A DNA stretch of 64,000 nt from UBA7239 sp964509075 (lineage in GTDB: Bacteria; Pseudomonadota; Gammaproteobacteria; Pseudomonadales; UBA7239). This document shows positions 53,430-62,260 of the stretch, one piece after another (positions within the stretch are counted from its first letter, which is position 1; each line of letters starts with the position of its first letter). Where the stretch lies: NCBI GenBank assembly GCA_964509075.1, contig CAZDWC010000011.1, forward strand, positions 15,374-79,373, given 5' to 3'. Both the position numbers and the translations under genes were made by a program. The notes beneath the pieces are model-generated. The model was not told the origin of the DNA. It saw only the letters and a program-made list of their open reading frames with translations, and did no database searches.

Positions 53430-53753
53430 TCAGGAACAGAACAGTTTTTTCAGCAAGGCCATCACTTCCTCGACACGCGCATCGGCAAGCCGGTAAAAAA
53501 TTGTCTGGCCCTGACGACGCGTGCTGACCAGCGCAGCTTCGCGCAACCACGCCAGATGCTGCGACAGTGCAGACGCAGACAGATCCACTCGCTCATTGAG
53601 CTGCCCCACATTCTGCTCACCTTCCAGCAAGGCGCACAGAATCAGCAAGCGTTGTTCGTTGGCCAGTGTTTTCAGGAAAGCCGCCACGTCACACGCGTGT
53701 TGGCGCATTTCTTCAATCGGCAATTTTTCAATAGACAATGCCGAGGTAGTCAT
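53430..53753 (-). CDS. ArsR-family repressor, BigR/SqrR/YgaV-like sulfur sensor
   Basis: A 107-residue winged-helix ArsR protein. The recognition helix is SASALSQHLAWLREA (about 59-73). Cys40 (LLILCALLEGE) and Cys106 (LFCS), 66 residues apart, correspond to the two redox cysteines of SqrR/BigR, which form a tetrasulfide bridge with reactive sulfane sulfur and release DNA. The ELxVC metal motif of ArsR/SmtB metal sensors is absent. It overlaps the RND gene by ATGA. Its likely operator is the dyad at 58234-58255. Confidence 0.85.
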   Translation of the reverse strand: MTTSALSIEKLPIEEMRQHACDVAAFLKTLANEQRLLILCALLEGEQNVGQLNERVDLSASALSQHLAWLREAALVSTRRQGQTIFYRLADARVEEVMALLKKLFCS

Positions 53754-56700
53754 GGTGCAGATTCCGCAAGGGCACGACGGCGTAACAGCGAGTAATACAG
53801 CAGTGGAATCATGATCAGGGTAATCACGGTGGAAGCAAACAAACCGAAGATCAGACTCACCGCCAGACCATTGAAAATGGGATCATCGACAATAAAAAAA
53901 CCGCCGAGCATGGCAGCAAGCGCCGTCAATATGATCGGCTTGGCGCGCACACTGGCCGCAGCAACAACCGCTTGTTCGAGTGTCGCGCCATCGCGCACGG
54001 CGTGATTCATGAAATCCACCAGCAGGATGGAATTGCGCACGATGATGCCGGCCAACGCAATCATGCCTATCATCGAAGTCGCCGTGAACTGTGCACCGAG
54101 CAAGGCATGGCCCGGCATGATGCCGATCAAGGTGAAGGCAATCGGCGCCATGATGACCAATGGCACTGCGTAGGAACGAAACTGTCCGACCACCAGCAGA
54201 AAAATCAGGATCAGACCGACAGAATAGGCAGCACCCATGTCGCGAAAAGTTTCATAGGTGATTTGCCATTCGCCGTCCCACTTGATGCTGTAATTGTCGG
54301 TAGCCTGCGGCTGGCGAATAAAAAACTGGGCAATGGAATTGCCCAGCGCGGCCACCATATCAAACATGCCGTATAACGGACTGTCGAGTTCACCAGCCAT
54401 GTCTGCCGTGACATACACCACCGGCAACAGATCCTTGTGATAGATGGCATTTTCCCAAACACCTTCACGCAACATCACCACTTCCGACAGCGCCACCTGT
54501 GCACCGCTGCGGCTGCGCACTTTTATCGCCAACACGCGTTCAATTGCACTTTTGTCAGCCTCTGCAAATTCCAAGCGCACTGGCACCGGATATTTCGCGT
54601 GATCATTGCGCAGGTAGGTAACATTCTCGCCGCCCAGCGCTGCGGCGATGGCTGTAACCACATCGGCTTGCGCCACACCCAGCTGCGCAGCACGGCTGCG
54701 ATCCACCGCTGCAACCAGACGTGGCGCCGCGCGTTCGATGCTGTCATCTATATCGACAAGCCCTGCTGTGTTGACAAACTGTTCGCGCAATTTTTTTGCT
54801 GCCGCCATCTGCCCGCCATAATCCGGGCCGTACACTTCGGCCACCAGCGGCGCCATCACCGGCGGCCCCGGCGGCACTTCCACCACTTTCACCGCCGCCT
54901 GATATTTTCCCGCTATGCTCGCCAGTTCATCGCGCGCCGCGCGCGCAATGCTGTGGCTGTCGCGACTGCGGTGATGTTTATCCTGCAAATTGACCTGGAT
55001 GTCGCCGAGATTTGCATCCTGCCGTAGATAATACTGGCGCACCAGACCATTGAAGCCGATGGGCGCTGCCGTGCCGGCATAGACCTGCACATCGGTCACT
55101 TCCGGCAAGCTGAGCAGATAATCCGCCATTTCACCCAGCACGCGATTGCTCTGTTCCAGCGGCGCACCTTCCGGTAAATCCACCACCACCTGAAATTCGC
55201 TCTTGTTGTCGAACGGCAGCATTTTCAACACCACCAGTTTCACCACCGCAAGACCCGCCGACACGAAAATCAGCGCCGTGAGTGTGCCACCCAGCAGGTA
55301 GCGATTGCGGCGTTTGCGCCGATTTTCAACAGAATGATTGTCATTGTGGCCGTCATTCAAAAACGGTGTCATGACACGCAAAAAGAAACCGTGTATGCGC
55401 GAGTTTTTTTCATCAGCTTCATGATGTACTGCCGTCGTCTTGTTGCCAGACATCACCGTAAAGTACAGCCATGGCGTAAAGGTAAAAGCCACCACCAATG
55501 AAATCAGCATACCCATGGAAGCATTGATCGGGATCGGGCTCATGTACGGCCCCATCAAACCACTGACAAATGCCATCGGCAGCAGTGCAGCGATAACGGT
55601 AAAAGTGGCCAGTATGGTTGGCCCACCCACTTCATCCACGGCGCGCGGAATCGCTTCCAGCAAGGTGGTCTTGCCCAGCGCCATGTGGCGATGAATGTTT
55701 TCGACCACCACGATGGCATCATCGACCAGAATGCCGATGGAAAAAATCAACGCAAACAGCGACACGCGGTTGAGTGTGAAACCCCAGGCCCACGATGCAA
55801 ACAAGGTGATCAACAATGTCAGCACCACTGCACTGCCCACAACCAGCGCTTCGCGCCAGCCAAGTGCAAACAGCACCAGCAACACCACCGATGCCGTGGC
55901 AAACACCAGTTTCTTGATCAGCGTATTGGCCTTGTCATTGGCAGTAGCACCGTAGTTGCGTGTGACACTGACATCCACGCCATCAGGAATCAATGTGCCT
56001 TTCAACTGCTCTACACGTTGCAGGATTTGTCTGGTGATATCGACAGCGTTCTGTCCCGGCTTTTTGCCTATTGCCAATGTCACGGCAGGCGCACGCAGGC
56101 CGCTGTTTTTGTCTGCCGTCCACACATAACTTTTATTTTCTGCAGGGCCGGCAACAATGTGTGCAACATCCTGCAGATACACCGGCCGACTGTCATGCAT
56201 GGCCACAATCAACTGCTGCAGATCATCGGCCGTGCTGAAAAACTCGCCGGCCTGTACGGGGATCAAACCGTCTGCGCCAATCACGGCACCCGCCTGCAGC
56301 GCCGTGTTGCTGGCGAGTAGCGCCTGCCGCAATTCACCAATGGACAATTGGTGCGCTGCCAATTTTTCCGGATCGAGCAACACGCGCACGGTTTGTTGCG
56401 GCGTACCGATGGTTTCAATCGTGCGCACACCCGGTACACGCTGCAACTCTGCTTCCAGTGCGTGCGCAATCAAGCCGAGATCAAACGCGCCGCGCGCTGT
56501 ATCGTGCGTCGATAGCGTGAGATTGAGCACGGAGACATCATCAATGCTTTTCGGTTTTACCATCACCGGGCCGGCACCGAGATTGGCTGGTCGCCAGTCC
56601 TGATTCGAATAGATGGCGTTGTACAGTTTCACCAGTGCTTCGGTGCGCGGCACGCCGACCTTGAACTGCACGGTGAGCACGGCCATGCCCGGTCGCGACA

Positions 56701-56980
56701 CCGAATAAACGTGTTCCACCTGTTCAATTTCTGCGAGCACCTTCTCCATCGGCACAGCGATCTGCGCTTCGACATCGTTTGCCGTGCTGCCGGCAAACGG
56801 CACAAAGACATTGGCCATGGTCACATCAATCTGCGGCTCTTCCTCGCGCGGTGTAATGCCGGCGGCGAACAGCCCGAACAGCAGGCCCACCAGCGCCAGC
56901 AATGGCGTCAGCTGCGAACGATAGAAAGCCTGCGCAATGCGGCCCGACAGGCCGAGCGCCTTGCCGCCAGCGTCACTCAT
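53750..56980 (-). CDS. RND efflux transporter permease
   Basis: A 1076-residue AcrB/HAE-type permease with 12 helices and two large periplasmic loops. Helix 4 carries GILVDDAIVVVENIHRHM, the usual proton-relay region, and helix 10-11 carries SMIGMIALAGIIVRNSIL. The N-terminal PREEEPQIDVTMANVFVPFAGS is typical of the subfamily linked to HlyD and DUF2892 genes. It lies in the sulfide-linked operon; the exported compound is unknown. It overlaps the HlyD gene by 8 bp and the ArsR gene by 4 bp. No outer-membrane TolC partner is in the window. Confidence 0.93.
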   Translation of the reverse strand: MSDAGGKALGLSGRIAQAFYRSQLTPLLALVGLLFGLFAAGITPREEEPQIDVTMANVFVPFAGSTANDVEAQIAVPMEKVLAEIEQVEHVYSVSRPGMAVLTVQFKVGVPRTEALVKLYNAIYSNQDWRPANLGAGPVMVKPKSIDDVSVLNLTLSTHDTARGAFDLGLIAHALEAELQRVPGVRTIETIGTPQQTVRVLLDPEKLAAHQLSIGELRQALLASNTALQAGAVIGADGLIPVQAGEFFSTADDLQQLIVAMHDSRPVYLQDVAHIVAGPAENKSYVWTADKNSGLRAPAVTLAIGKKPGQNAVDITRQILQRVEQLKGTLIPDGVDVSVTRNYGATANDKANTLIKKLVFATASVVLLVLFALGWREALVVGSAVVLTLLITLFASWAWGFTLNRVSLFALIFSIGILVDDAIVVVENIHRHMALGKTTLLEAIPRAVDEVGGPTILATFTVIAALLPMAFVSGLMGPYMSPIPINASMGMLISLVVAFTFTPWLYFTVMSGNKTTAVHHEADEKNSRIHGFFLRVMTPFLNDGHNDNHSVENRRKRRNRYLLGGTLTALIFVSAGLAVVKLVVLKMLPFDNKSEFQVVVDLPEGAPLEQSNRVLGEMADYLLSLPEVTDVQVYAGTAAPIGFNGLVRQYYLRQDANLGDIQVNLQDKHHRSRDSHSIARAARDELASIAGKYQAAVKVVEVPPGPPVMAPLVAEVYGPDYGGQMAAAKKLREQFVNTAGLVDIDDSIERAAPRLVAAVDRSRAAQLGVAQADVVTAIAAALGGENVTYLRNDHAKYPVPVRLEFAEADKSAIERVLAIKVRSRSGAQVALSEVVMLREGVWENAIYHKDLLPVVYVTADMAGELDSPLYGMFDMVAALGNSIAQFFIRQPQATDNYSIKWDGEWQITYETFRDMGAAYSVGLILIFLLVVGQFRSYAVPLVIMAPIAFTLIGIMPGHALLGAQFTATSMIGMIALAGIIVRNSILLVDFMNHAVRDGATLEQAVVAAASVRAKPIILTALAAMLGGFFIVDDPIFNGLAVSLIFGLFASTVITLIMIPLLYYSLLRRRALAESAP

Positions 56981-58019
56981 GATTTACAGACCTCGACGCC
57001 GCACTGATGCCGGCAGCCACAGGATCGACCGCCACCTGCTCGCCCTCGGCCAGCCCCGACAGCACTTCCTGCTGCTCACCGAAGCGGCTGCCCAGACGCA
57101 GCTGTCGCAGTTGCGGTCCGGTCTTGCCCAGCACATACACCGCCGTCACTTCCGAGCGTTGCAGCACGCTGCTCGCCGGCACCAGCAGGCGTTCAGCTTC
57201 GCCAACCACCACGGCCACTTTGGCAAACTGTCCCGGCCGCAGCTGGCTGGCCTGCTGCGGCAACTTCATTTCTGGCAAATCCAGTCGCAGTCGCACCGTG
57301 CCGGTGGCAGGATCCGCCTGCGGGAACAACAACAGCTTTTGCGGCGTGATCGTGACGCCGCTATCCGTCAGCACCCTGCCCTGCTGCAGGCGAGCGACGC
57401 TGTCGGCCACGGCAGGTGGCAGATCAACCTCCACCCGCAACGCCGCCGGATCAAAACCGCTCATCAATGGCGTGCCCGGTTGCACGGCTTCACCCAACTC
57501 GACATGGCGCTCCATCACCATGCCGCCATACGGTGCGCGCACCTCGGTGTAGGAGAGATTCTCACCGGCCGCTTTTACCGCTGCCTCGGCACTGCCCAGC
57601 CGTGCCTGCGCCGCCTTGTAACTGCCGCTGGCGCGGTCGAAGTCGGCCTTGGCAATCAGCTGGCGATTGAACAATTCCTGCAGGCGCTGGTACTCGCGCG
57701 TTTGCACCTCGAGATTGGCCCGCGCCTCGGCCAGCGCCGCATTGGCCTGATTCAATCCCTGTTGCTGCTGGGTGCTGACCAGCTTGAGGATGACGCTACC
57801 CGCCGGCAGCACGTCCCCGACATCAGCCAGGATCTCCTGTACCCGGCCGCTGGTTTCCGCCGATACCGTAGCCTGATGCACCGCCAGTACCCTGCCATCA
57901 AACCAGCGCTCCAACGGCAACCGCTGTTTCTGCACCGCCACCGTCGCCAGTTCGTCGCTACAAACCGGCAGCGCCATCACCGGCATTATTGCCAGAGCCA
58001 ACCATGCTATGCGCTTCAT
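56973..58019 (-). CDS. RND periplasmic adaptor (HlyD/AcrA family)
   Basis: A 348-residue membrane-fusion protein with a signal peptide (about 1-22). A split lipoyl domain (VSAETSGRVQEILADVGDVLPAGS and VRAPYGGMVMERHVELGEAV) flanks a helical hairpin (about 90-150). A beta-barrel follows and TAVYVLGKTGPQLRQLRLGSRFGE lies near the end. It joins the RND pump to an outer-membrane channel. It overlaps the permease gene by 8 bp and starts 1 bp after the DUF2892 gene. Confidence 0.93.
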   Translation of the reverse strand: MKRIAWLALAIMPVMALPVCSDELATVAVQKQRLPLERWFDGRVLAVHQATVSAETSGRVQEILADVGDVLPAGSVILKLVSTQQQQGLNQANAALAEARANLEVQTREYQRLQELFNRQLIAKADFDRASGSYKAAQARLGSAEAAVKAAGENLSYTEVRAPYGGMVMERHVELGEAVQPGTPLMSGFDPAALRVEVDLPPAVADSVARLQQGRVLTDSGVTITPQKLLLFPQADPATGTVRLRLDLPEMKLPQQASQLRPGQFAKVAVVVGEAERLLVPASSVLQRSEVTAVYVLGKTGPQLRQLRLGSRFGEQQEVLSGLAEGEQVAVDPVAAGISAASRSVNHE

Positions 58020-58020
58020 C

Positions 58021-58221
58021 TTAAAACGCCGCGCCCGGCTTGATACCCAGCTTGCCCAGCACCAGTACCAGCGGGCAAAAACCGGTGAAAGAAGCCTGGA
58101 GCAAGTTAGCGCCTACAAACGCCGTAAGCCATAACCAGTTGCTGCTATGCCAATGTGCCAGCGCCAGACTCAGCAACACCATCACACCGGCAAAACGGAA
58201 TACTGCTTTATCAATATTCAT
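58021..58221 (-). CDS. DUF2892 (YgaP-type) membrane protein
   Basis: A 66-residue protein with two helices (about 11-27 and 30-48); FTGFCPLVLVLGKLGIKP is the family signature around its Cys. The ATG at 58221 follows GGAGG. DUF2892 domains occur fused to or beside rhodanese in YgaP and in BigR-controlled operons. It heads the operon; the ArsR operator overlaps its promoter. Confidence 0.88.
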   Translation of the reverse strand: MNIDKAVFRFAGVMVLLSLALAHWHSSNWLWLTAFVGANLLQASFTGFCPLVLVLGKLGIKPGAAF

Positions 58222-58233
58222 GTGAACCTCCAT

Positions 58234-58255
58234 TAATTTAGCTTTCGCTAAAATA
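58234..58255. promoter_or_regulatory. probable ArsR/BigR-type operator
   Basis: TAATTTAGC (58234-58242) and GCTAAAATA (58247-58255) are inverted repeats (8 of 9) around TTTC. They overlap the -10 of the leftward promoter, so a bound repressor would block the DUF2892-HlyD-RND-ArsR-TauE operon. It is also about 110 bp from the SQR start. Confidence 0.65.
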
Positions 58256-58282
58256 TATAACAGACCTCACCCCACGATGCAA
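58254..58282 (-). promoter_or_regulatory. sigma-70 promoter of the DUF2892-RND-ArsR-TauE operon
   Basis: On the minus strand TTGCAT (58277-58282) and TATATA (58254-58259) are 17 bp apart. The operator dyad begins in the -10, and GGAGG precedes the first ATG. Confidence 0.6.
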
Positions 58283-58365
58283 TGCAATTGACCACACATT
58301 CTTTGATAACAATCTATAGTTGAATGGAGTATAGCCAACAGCCGACAACGGCATGGAGATCCAGC

Positions 58366-59667
58366 ATGGCCCACATCGTCATCATCGGCGCCGGCATCGG
58401 CGGTTTGCCCGCCGCCTACGAACTGCGCCACAAACTGGACAGCTCCCACAGCATCACAGTGGTCAACCCTGTCGACTATTTCCAGTTCGTGCCCTCGAAT
58501 CCCTGGCTCGCCGTCGGCTGGCGCAAGCGCGATGACATCATCGTGCCCATCTCACCGGTCTTGCAGAAGCAGGGCATACAGTTCCGCGGCCATGCGGTGA
58601 CAGCCATTGACCCCAAGGCCCAGACTGTTGCGCTGGCCAACCAGGAATTGCTGCGCTACGACCACCTGATTATCTGCACTGGCCCCAAACTGGCCTTCGA
58701 CGAGGTGCCCGGCGCCGGCCCTGATCACTACACACAATCCATCTGCACCGTCAGTCATGCCGAGCACGCCTACACCGCGTACCAGAAACTGCTCGACAAC
58801 CCAGGTCCGGTGGTGATCGGCGCCATGCCCGGTGCCAGCTGCTTCGGCCCGGCCTATGAATTCGCCTTCATCGTCGATACCGACCTGCGCAAGCGCAAGC
58901 TGCGTCACAAGGTGCCCATCACCTACGTCACCAGCGAGCCGTACATCGGCCACCTGGGGCTAGGCGGCGTCGGCGACTCCAAATCCATGCTGGAACACGA
59001 GTTCCGCCAGCGCGACATCAACTGGATCGTCAACGCCAAAACCACCAAGGTGGAAGATGGCAAACTGTATTGCGAAGAGGTCAATCGCAAGGGCGAAACC
59101 GAGTTCAACCACGAGCTGCCGTTCCACTTCTCGATGATGCTGCCGGCCTTCCGTGGCGTTGACCCGGTCGCCGCGGTTGAAGGTCTGTGCAATCCGCGCG
59201 GCTTCGTGTTGATCGATGAACACCAGCGCAATCCGACCTACCCCAACATCCACGCTGCCGGCGTCTGCGTAGCCATTCCGCCCGTGGAAAAAACACCGGT
59301 GGGCACCGGCGCCCCGAAAACCGGCTACATGATCGAGAGTATGGTGTCGGCCATCGTCGAGAATATCGCCGCCGAACTCGCCGGAAAACAGGCCACTGCG
59401 CGCGGCACCTGGAATGCCATATGCCTCGCCGACATGGGCGACACCGGCGCCGCCTTCGTGGCACTGCCGCAAATCCCGCCGCGCAACACCAGCTGGTTTG
59501 CGCAGGGCAAATGGGTGCATCTGGCCAAGATCGCTTTCGAGAAGTACTTCCTCTACAAGATACAACACGGCACTTCGGAACCGGTGTACGAGAAATATGT
59601 GCTGAAAGCACTGGGTATCGTGCGGCTGATGGATGGCTCACACGAACACAAGCCACCAGCGGGTTGA
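58366..59667 (+). CDS. sqr: sulfide:quinone oxidoreductase, type I (A. ferrooxidans-like)
   Basis: A 433-residue FAD enzyme. The N-terminal GAGIGGL binds FAD. The three catalytic cysteines are Cys127 (SICTVSHAEH), Cys159 (GASCFGPAYEFAF) and Cys353 (NAICLADMGD), matching Cys128, 160 and 356 of Acidithiobacillus SQR. APKTGYMIESM and GKWVHLAKIAFEKYF are also typical. It oxidises sulfide to polysulfide and reduces quinone at the membrane. The ATG at 58366 has GGAG seven bases upstream. It diverges from the ArsR-type operon, 144 bp away. Confidence 0.93.
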   Translation: MAHIVIIGAGIGGLPAAYELRHKLDSSHSITVVNPVDYFQFVPSNPWLAVGWRKRDDIIVPISPVLQKQGIQFRGHAVTAIDPKAQTVALANQELLRYDHLIICTGPKLAFDEVPGAGPDHYTQSICTVSHAEHAYTAYQKLLDNPGPVVIGAMPGASCFGPAYEFAFIVDTDLRKRKLRHKVPITYVTSEPYIGHLGLGGVGDSKSMLEHEFRQRDINWIVNAKTTKVEDGKLYCEEVNRKGETEFNHELPFHFSMMLPAFRGVDPVAAVEGLCNPRGFVLIDEHQRNPTYPNIHAAGVCVAIPPVEKTPVGTGAPKTGYMIESMVSAIVENIAAELAGKQATARGTWNAICLADMGDTGAAFVALPQIPPRNTSWFAQGKWVHLAKIAFEKYFLYKIQHGTSEPVYEKYVLKALGIVRLMDGSHEHKPPAG

Positions 59668-59738
59668 GTGCTTCCGCAGGGCGGCGCTGGTGTATCATGC
59701 GCCACCGTTGATGAACCCGCCGCGAGCCCAGCTTTACC

Positions 59739-60674
59739 TTGAGCGAAGAAAACAACATTCCTGCCAGCGAATACATACAGGCCGCGCTGATCCGTACTCT
59801 CTATGCCACGCTATCGCTGCTGCCCTTGCGCATCATCCAGTGGCTGGGCGCACTGGTCGGCCATGTCATGTGGCTAGCAAAATCGCGCGAAGCAGAGACC
59901 ACTCTCATCAATATCCGTCTGTGTTTTCCCGAGTTGTCCGCTGCCGAACAGGAAAAACTGGCACGGCAGAGTATGGTCGAAACCGGCAAAACCCTGCTGG
60001 AAACCGGCGCCTGCTGGAACTGGTCGCTGGACAAATGCGCCAGCCTCATCCATCGCGTTGAAGGCGAACAACTGTTCGCCGAGTGCTGCGCCGACCCGCG
60101 CGGACTGATCCTGCTGATGCCGCACCTCAGCACCTGGGAAATCCTGCACCCGGTACTGACCCGCCATACTGCTTTCACCGCCATGTACAAACCACCGAAA
60201 ATCCGACCGCTGGACGGCTGGATGCAGAAAGTGCGCAATCGCAGCAGCGCGGTGATGGTGCCCGCCAACCGGCGCGGCGTCACAGAATTAATGAAGACAC
60301 TGAAAACCGGCGGCTGCGTGGTGGTCTTGCCGGATCAGGAACCGGAGCGAGAAAGCGGCGGCTTCGCACCGTTCTTCGGCATGCACGCGCTGACCATCTC
60401 GCTGGTGCACGGCCTCGCCAGCAAAACTGGCGCCCAGCTGCTGCTGATCAATGCCCGGCGTCTGCCCGACGGCAGCGGCTTCGACGTGGTGTTCCGCGAC
60501 GCCAACGCCGTTAACACGCCCGACCAGCAGGCATCGCTCACCGCCATGAATGCCACTATAGAAACAGCGGTGCGCGAAATTCCGGCGCAATACCAGTGGG
60601 AATACAAACGCTTCAAACGACAACCGGAACGTCGCAAGCGGATTTACCGGGAAGGGCAACACAAGCGTCATTAG
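59739..60674 (+). CDS. LpxL/HtrB-family lipid A acyltransferase
   Basis: A 311-residue inner-membrane acyltransferase. The HX4E motif is His129-Glu134 (MPHLSTWEIL). YKPPKIRPLDGWMQKVRNR and VLPDQEPERESGGFAPFFGMHA hold the conserved Arg and Asp. It adds a secondary acyl chain to lipid A using acyl-ACP. The start codon is TTG (59739). The family includes LpxL, LpxM and LpxP, which cannot be separated by eye here. It begins 71 bp after SQR and probably has its own promoter. Confidence 0.87.
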   Translation: MSEENNIPASEYIQAALIRTLYATLSLLPLRIIQWLGALVGHVMWLAKSREAETTLINIRLCFPELSAAEQEKLARQSMVETGKTLLETGACWNWSLDKCASLIHRVEGEQLFAECCADPRGLILLMPHLSTWEILHPVLTRHTAFTAMYKPPKIRPLDGWMQKVRNRSSAVMVPANRRGVTELMKTLKTGGCVVVLPDQEPERESGGFAPFFGMHALTISLVHGLASKTGAQLLLINARRLPDGSGFDVVFRDANAVNTPDQQASLTAMNATIETAVREIPAQYQWEYKRFKRQPERRKRIYREGQHKRH

Positions 60675-60866
60675 GAGCTTGCTGAAATTCGCTATATTCA
60701 TGCCAAAAGCACCGTTTTCCAGAAAGCTAACGTCGCTAATTCTCGAGAGTTATCGATATGCTGCTTCGCCTCATTGCCTGAATTTGGTTTCGAAAAGGAC
60801 TTTTTCGACAAGCCTTTAATCGATCGAACTACAGGAGACATCCAAAACGAATATCTGGCTCCTTAA
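60675..60866 (+). pseudogene. open stretch after the LpxL-like stop, possible gene remnant
   Basis: After the LpxL-family TAG the same frame stays open for 63 codons to a TAA at 60864-60866. It has no ATG; only weak TTG starts exist. The residues GFEKDFFDKPLIDRTTGD and the end look protein-like. It borders the AT-rich toxin locus and may be a remnant of a lost gene, or chance, at roughly one in twenty by the random frame odds. Confidence 0.25.
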
Positions 60867-61388
60867 TTACCACGTTCTGACGTACAAAAAACCATCTTCG
60901 TTCTTAGACTCCTTATATCCCATTGCTTCAATGGATTTATCCTCATCGCTTCGGCAAAGAAATCCATTCAGCAACTCAACGTCCCCCATAAAACTGGCCA
61001 CTTCATTGAAAACATTATTAGCTGTACCTGCAGTTTTAACTGCTGCGTCATATAATAAGCTAAGAACCAATAAAACATCCCTAGAATCCTGTGTCTTGGC
61101 ATAAATCAGCAGCGCAACCAGCGCATTTTTTATGGGTTCTACACTATTACTTCTAACAGCCAATGTGGCCATCCTCTCGGCATATAAACCGAGAACTCGG
61201 GCATCATCACGAGAGAGGTTTCCTATAATCGAACATAAATCATCACGATCAAGCGACATTAATTTTACAATGTATAAACTTAATTTCTCATCCATTTCTG
61301 ATGAAATAGGCTGCATGTAATATTGTGAGTTTAAAGCAATCTTAAGAAGCTCAAGTAATGGCGATAAAATCTTCGTCGCGGTCGTCAT
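60867..61388 (-). CDS. candidate immunity protein for Rhs toxin A
   Basis: A 173-residue soluble helical protein with no recognised domain: LLELLKIALNSQYYMQP near the start, then RDDLCSIIGNLSRDDARVLGLYAERM, VLLVLSLLYDAAVKTAG and an acidic end. The gene is AT-rich compared with its surroundings. It overlaps the end of the Rhs toxin gene by ATGA, the normal place for an immunity gene in Rhs and CDI systems. Its function is inferred from position. Confidence 0.6.
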   Translation of the reverse strand: MTTATKILSPLLELLKIALNSQYYMQPISSEMDEKLSLYIVKLMSLDRDDLCSIIGNLSRDDARVLGLYAERMATLAVRSNSVEPIKNALVALLIYAKTQDSRDVLLVLSLLYDAAVKTAGTANNVFNEVASFMGDVELLNGFLCRSDEDKSIEAMGYKESKNEDGFLYVRTW

Positions 61389-62260
61389 AACTCACCGCCA
61401 TTTAGCTTATCCGGATGGATATAGGAGTCTCCTTGCCTGACATAACCGGCACCCTTTACTTGGTTCAATTCACGCGCATATACAGTCTCACGATTGGCAG
61501 CAGCATCCCATAAATTTCCCTTCTCCGGAGATGCAGTGTAAAACTCTTGCTTATTCTTGACCCCTTGCTCTACCCACTGATCATTCTTTTTGATTGTCCA
61601 GTCTGGGATGTTCAAAACATCATGACCGTCCCAGTCCCTAGCAACTTTAGTGTCCTCAAGCCTACCGAGAACTTTAATGTCTGTGCTCTTTATAACTTTA
61701 GATAAAACTTTCCCACCAGGCACCACACTGGTCGCAGCACTTTCTGCTGCCACCACGGCTGCCGCACTTGCACCGCCTGTTTCCGCTGCCGTGTACACTT
61801 CGGCAGCAGTCATCAACACATCCGCTGCCTTGGCAATCCCCATGAGCACCAAAGGCACCGGCACCTTCCCATCCGGATCCACAAACTTGTACGGATTGTT
61901 GTTGGCATAAGCATAACGATTGAACGACGCGGGATTATTTTCATCGAAACGCACTGGGTCATCCGAGGTAAAAACACCCAGCGCCGGGTCGTAATGCCGT
62001 GCGCCTGCATCGACAAGGCCGTTGGCATTTTCCACATGCCCTGTATAGCCGATGCGATTATCCTGATCCTTGTTACTGGCTTTGCCGTAAGGCGCGTAGG
62101 TTTTGCGCCAGATGACGGTGCCGGCCTGATTCATCGCTACAACCGGCGAATCAGTGGCATCAAGCCCGTAATAGGTGGCTGTGGTATAGGGCGCAGCCTG
62201 CGCTGCAAAGCCAGCTAATGCCAGCAAGCACCCCCATAAAATGCCGGTAAATTTATTCAT
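61385..62260 (-). CDS. Rhs-core orphan toxin A with signal peptide
   Basis: A 291-residue protein. Signal peptide about 1-23 (WGCLLALAGFAAQAAP). The Rhs core is about 25-130, with GLDATDSPVVAMNQAG, YAPYG, RIGYTGH, ARHYDPALGVFTSDDP and FNRYAYANNNPYKFVDPDG. After DPDG the sequence is unique: an Ala-rich helical stretch, then DWDGHDVLNIPDWTIKK and a C-terminal NRETVYARELNQVKGAGYVR. The toxin activity is not recognised. The ATG at 62260 forms TGATG with the upstream stop; a GTG lies one codon earlier. Confidence 0.8.
   Translation of the reverse strand: MNKFTGILWGCLLALAGFAAQAAPYTTATYYGLDATDSPVVAMNQAGTVIWRKTYAPYGKASNKDQDNRIGYTGHVENANGLVDAGARHYDPALGVFTSDDPVRFDENNPASFNRYAYANNNPYKFVDPDGKVPVPLVLMGIAKAADVLMTAAEVYTAAETGGASAAAVVAAESAATSVVPGGKVLSKVIKSTDIKVLGRLEDTKVARDWDGHDVLNIPDWTIKKNDQWVEQGVKNKQEFYTASPEKGNLWDAAANRETVYARELNQVKGAGYVRQGDSYIHPDKLNGGEL

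Noticed and set aside
58292..58320. Sigma-70 promoter for sqr from TTGACC and TATAGT
   Set aside because: The spacing is 21 bp, too long; no better pair was found, so no promoter is called for sqr.
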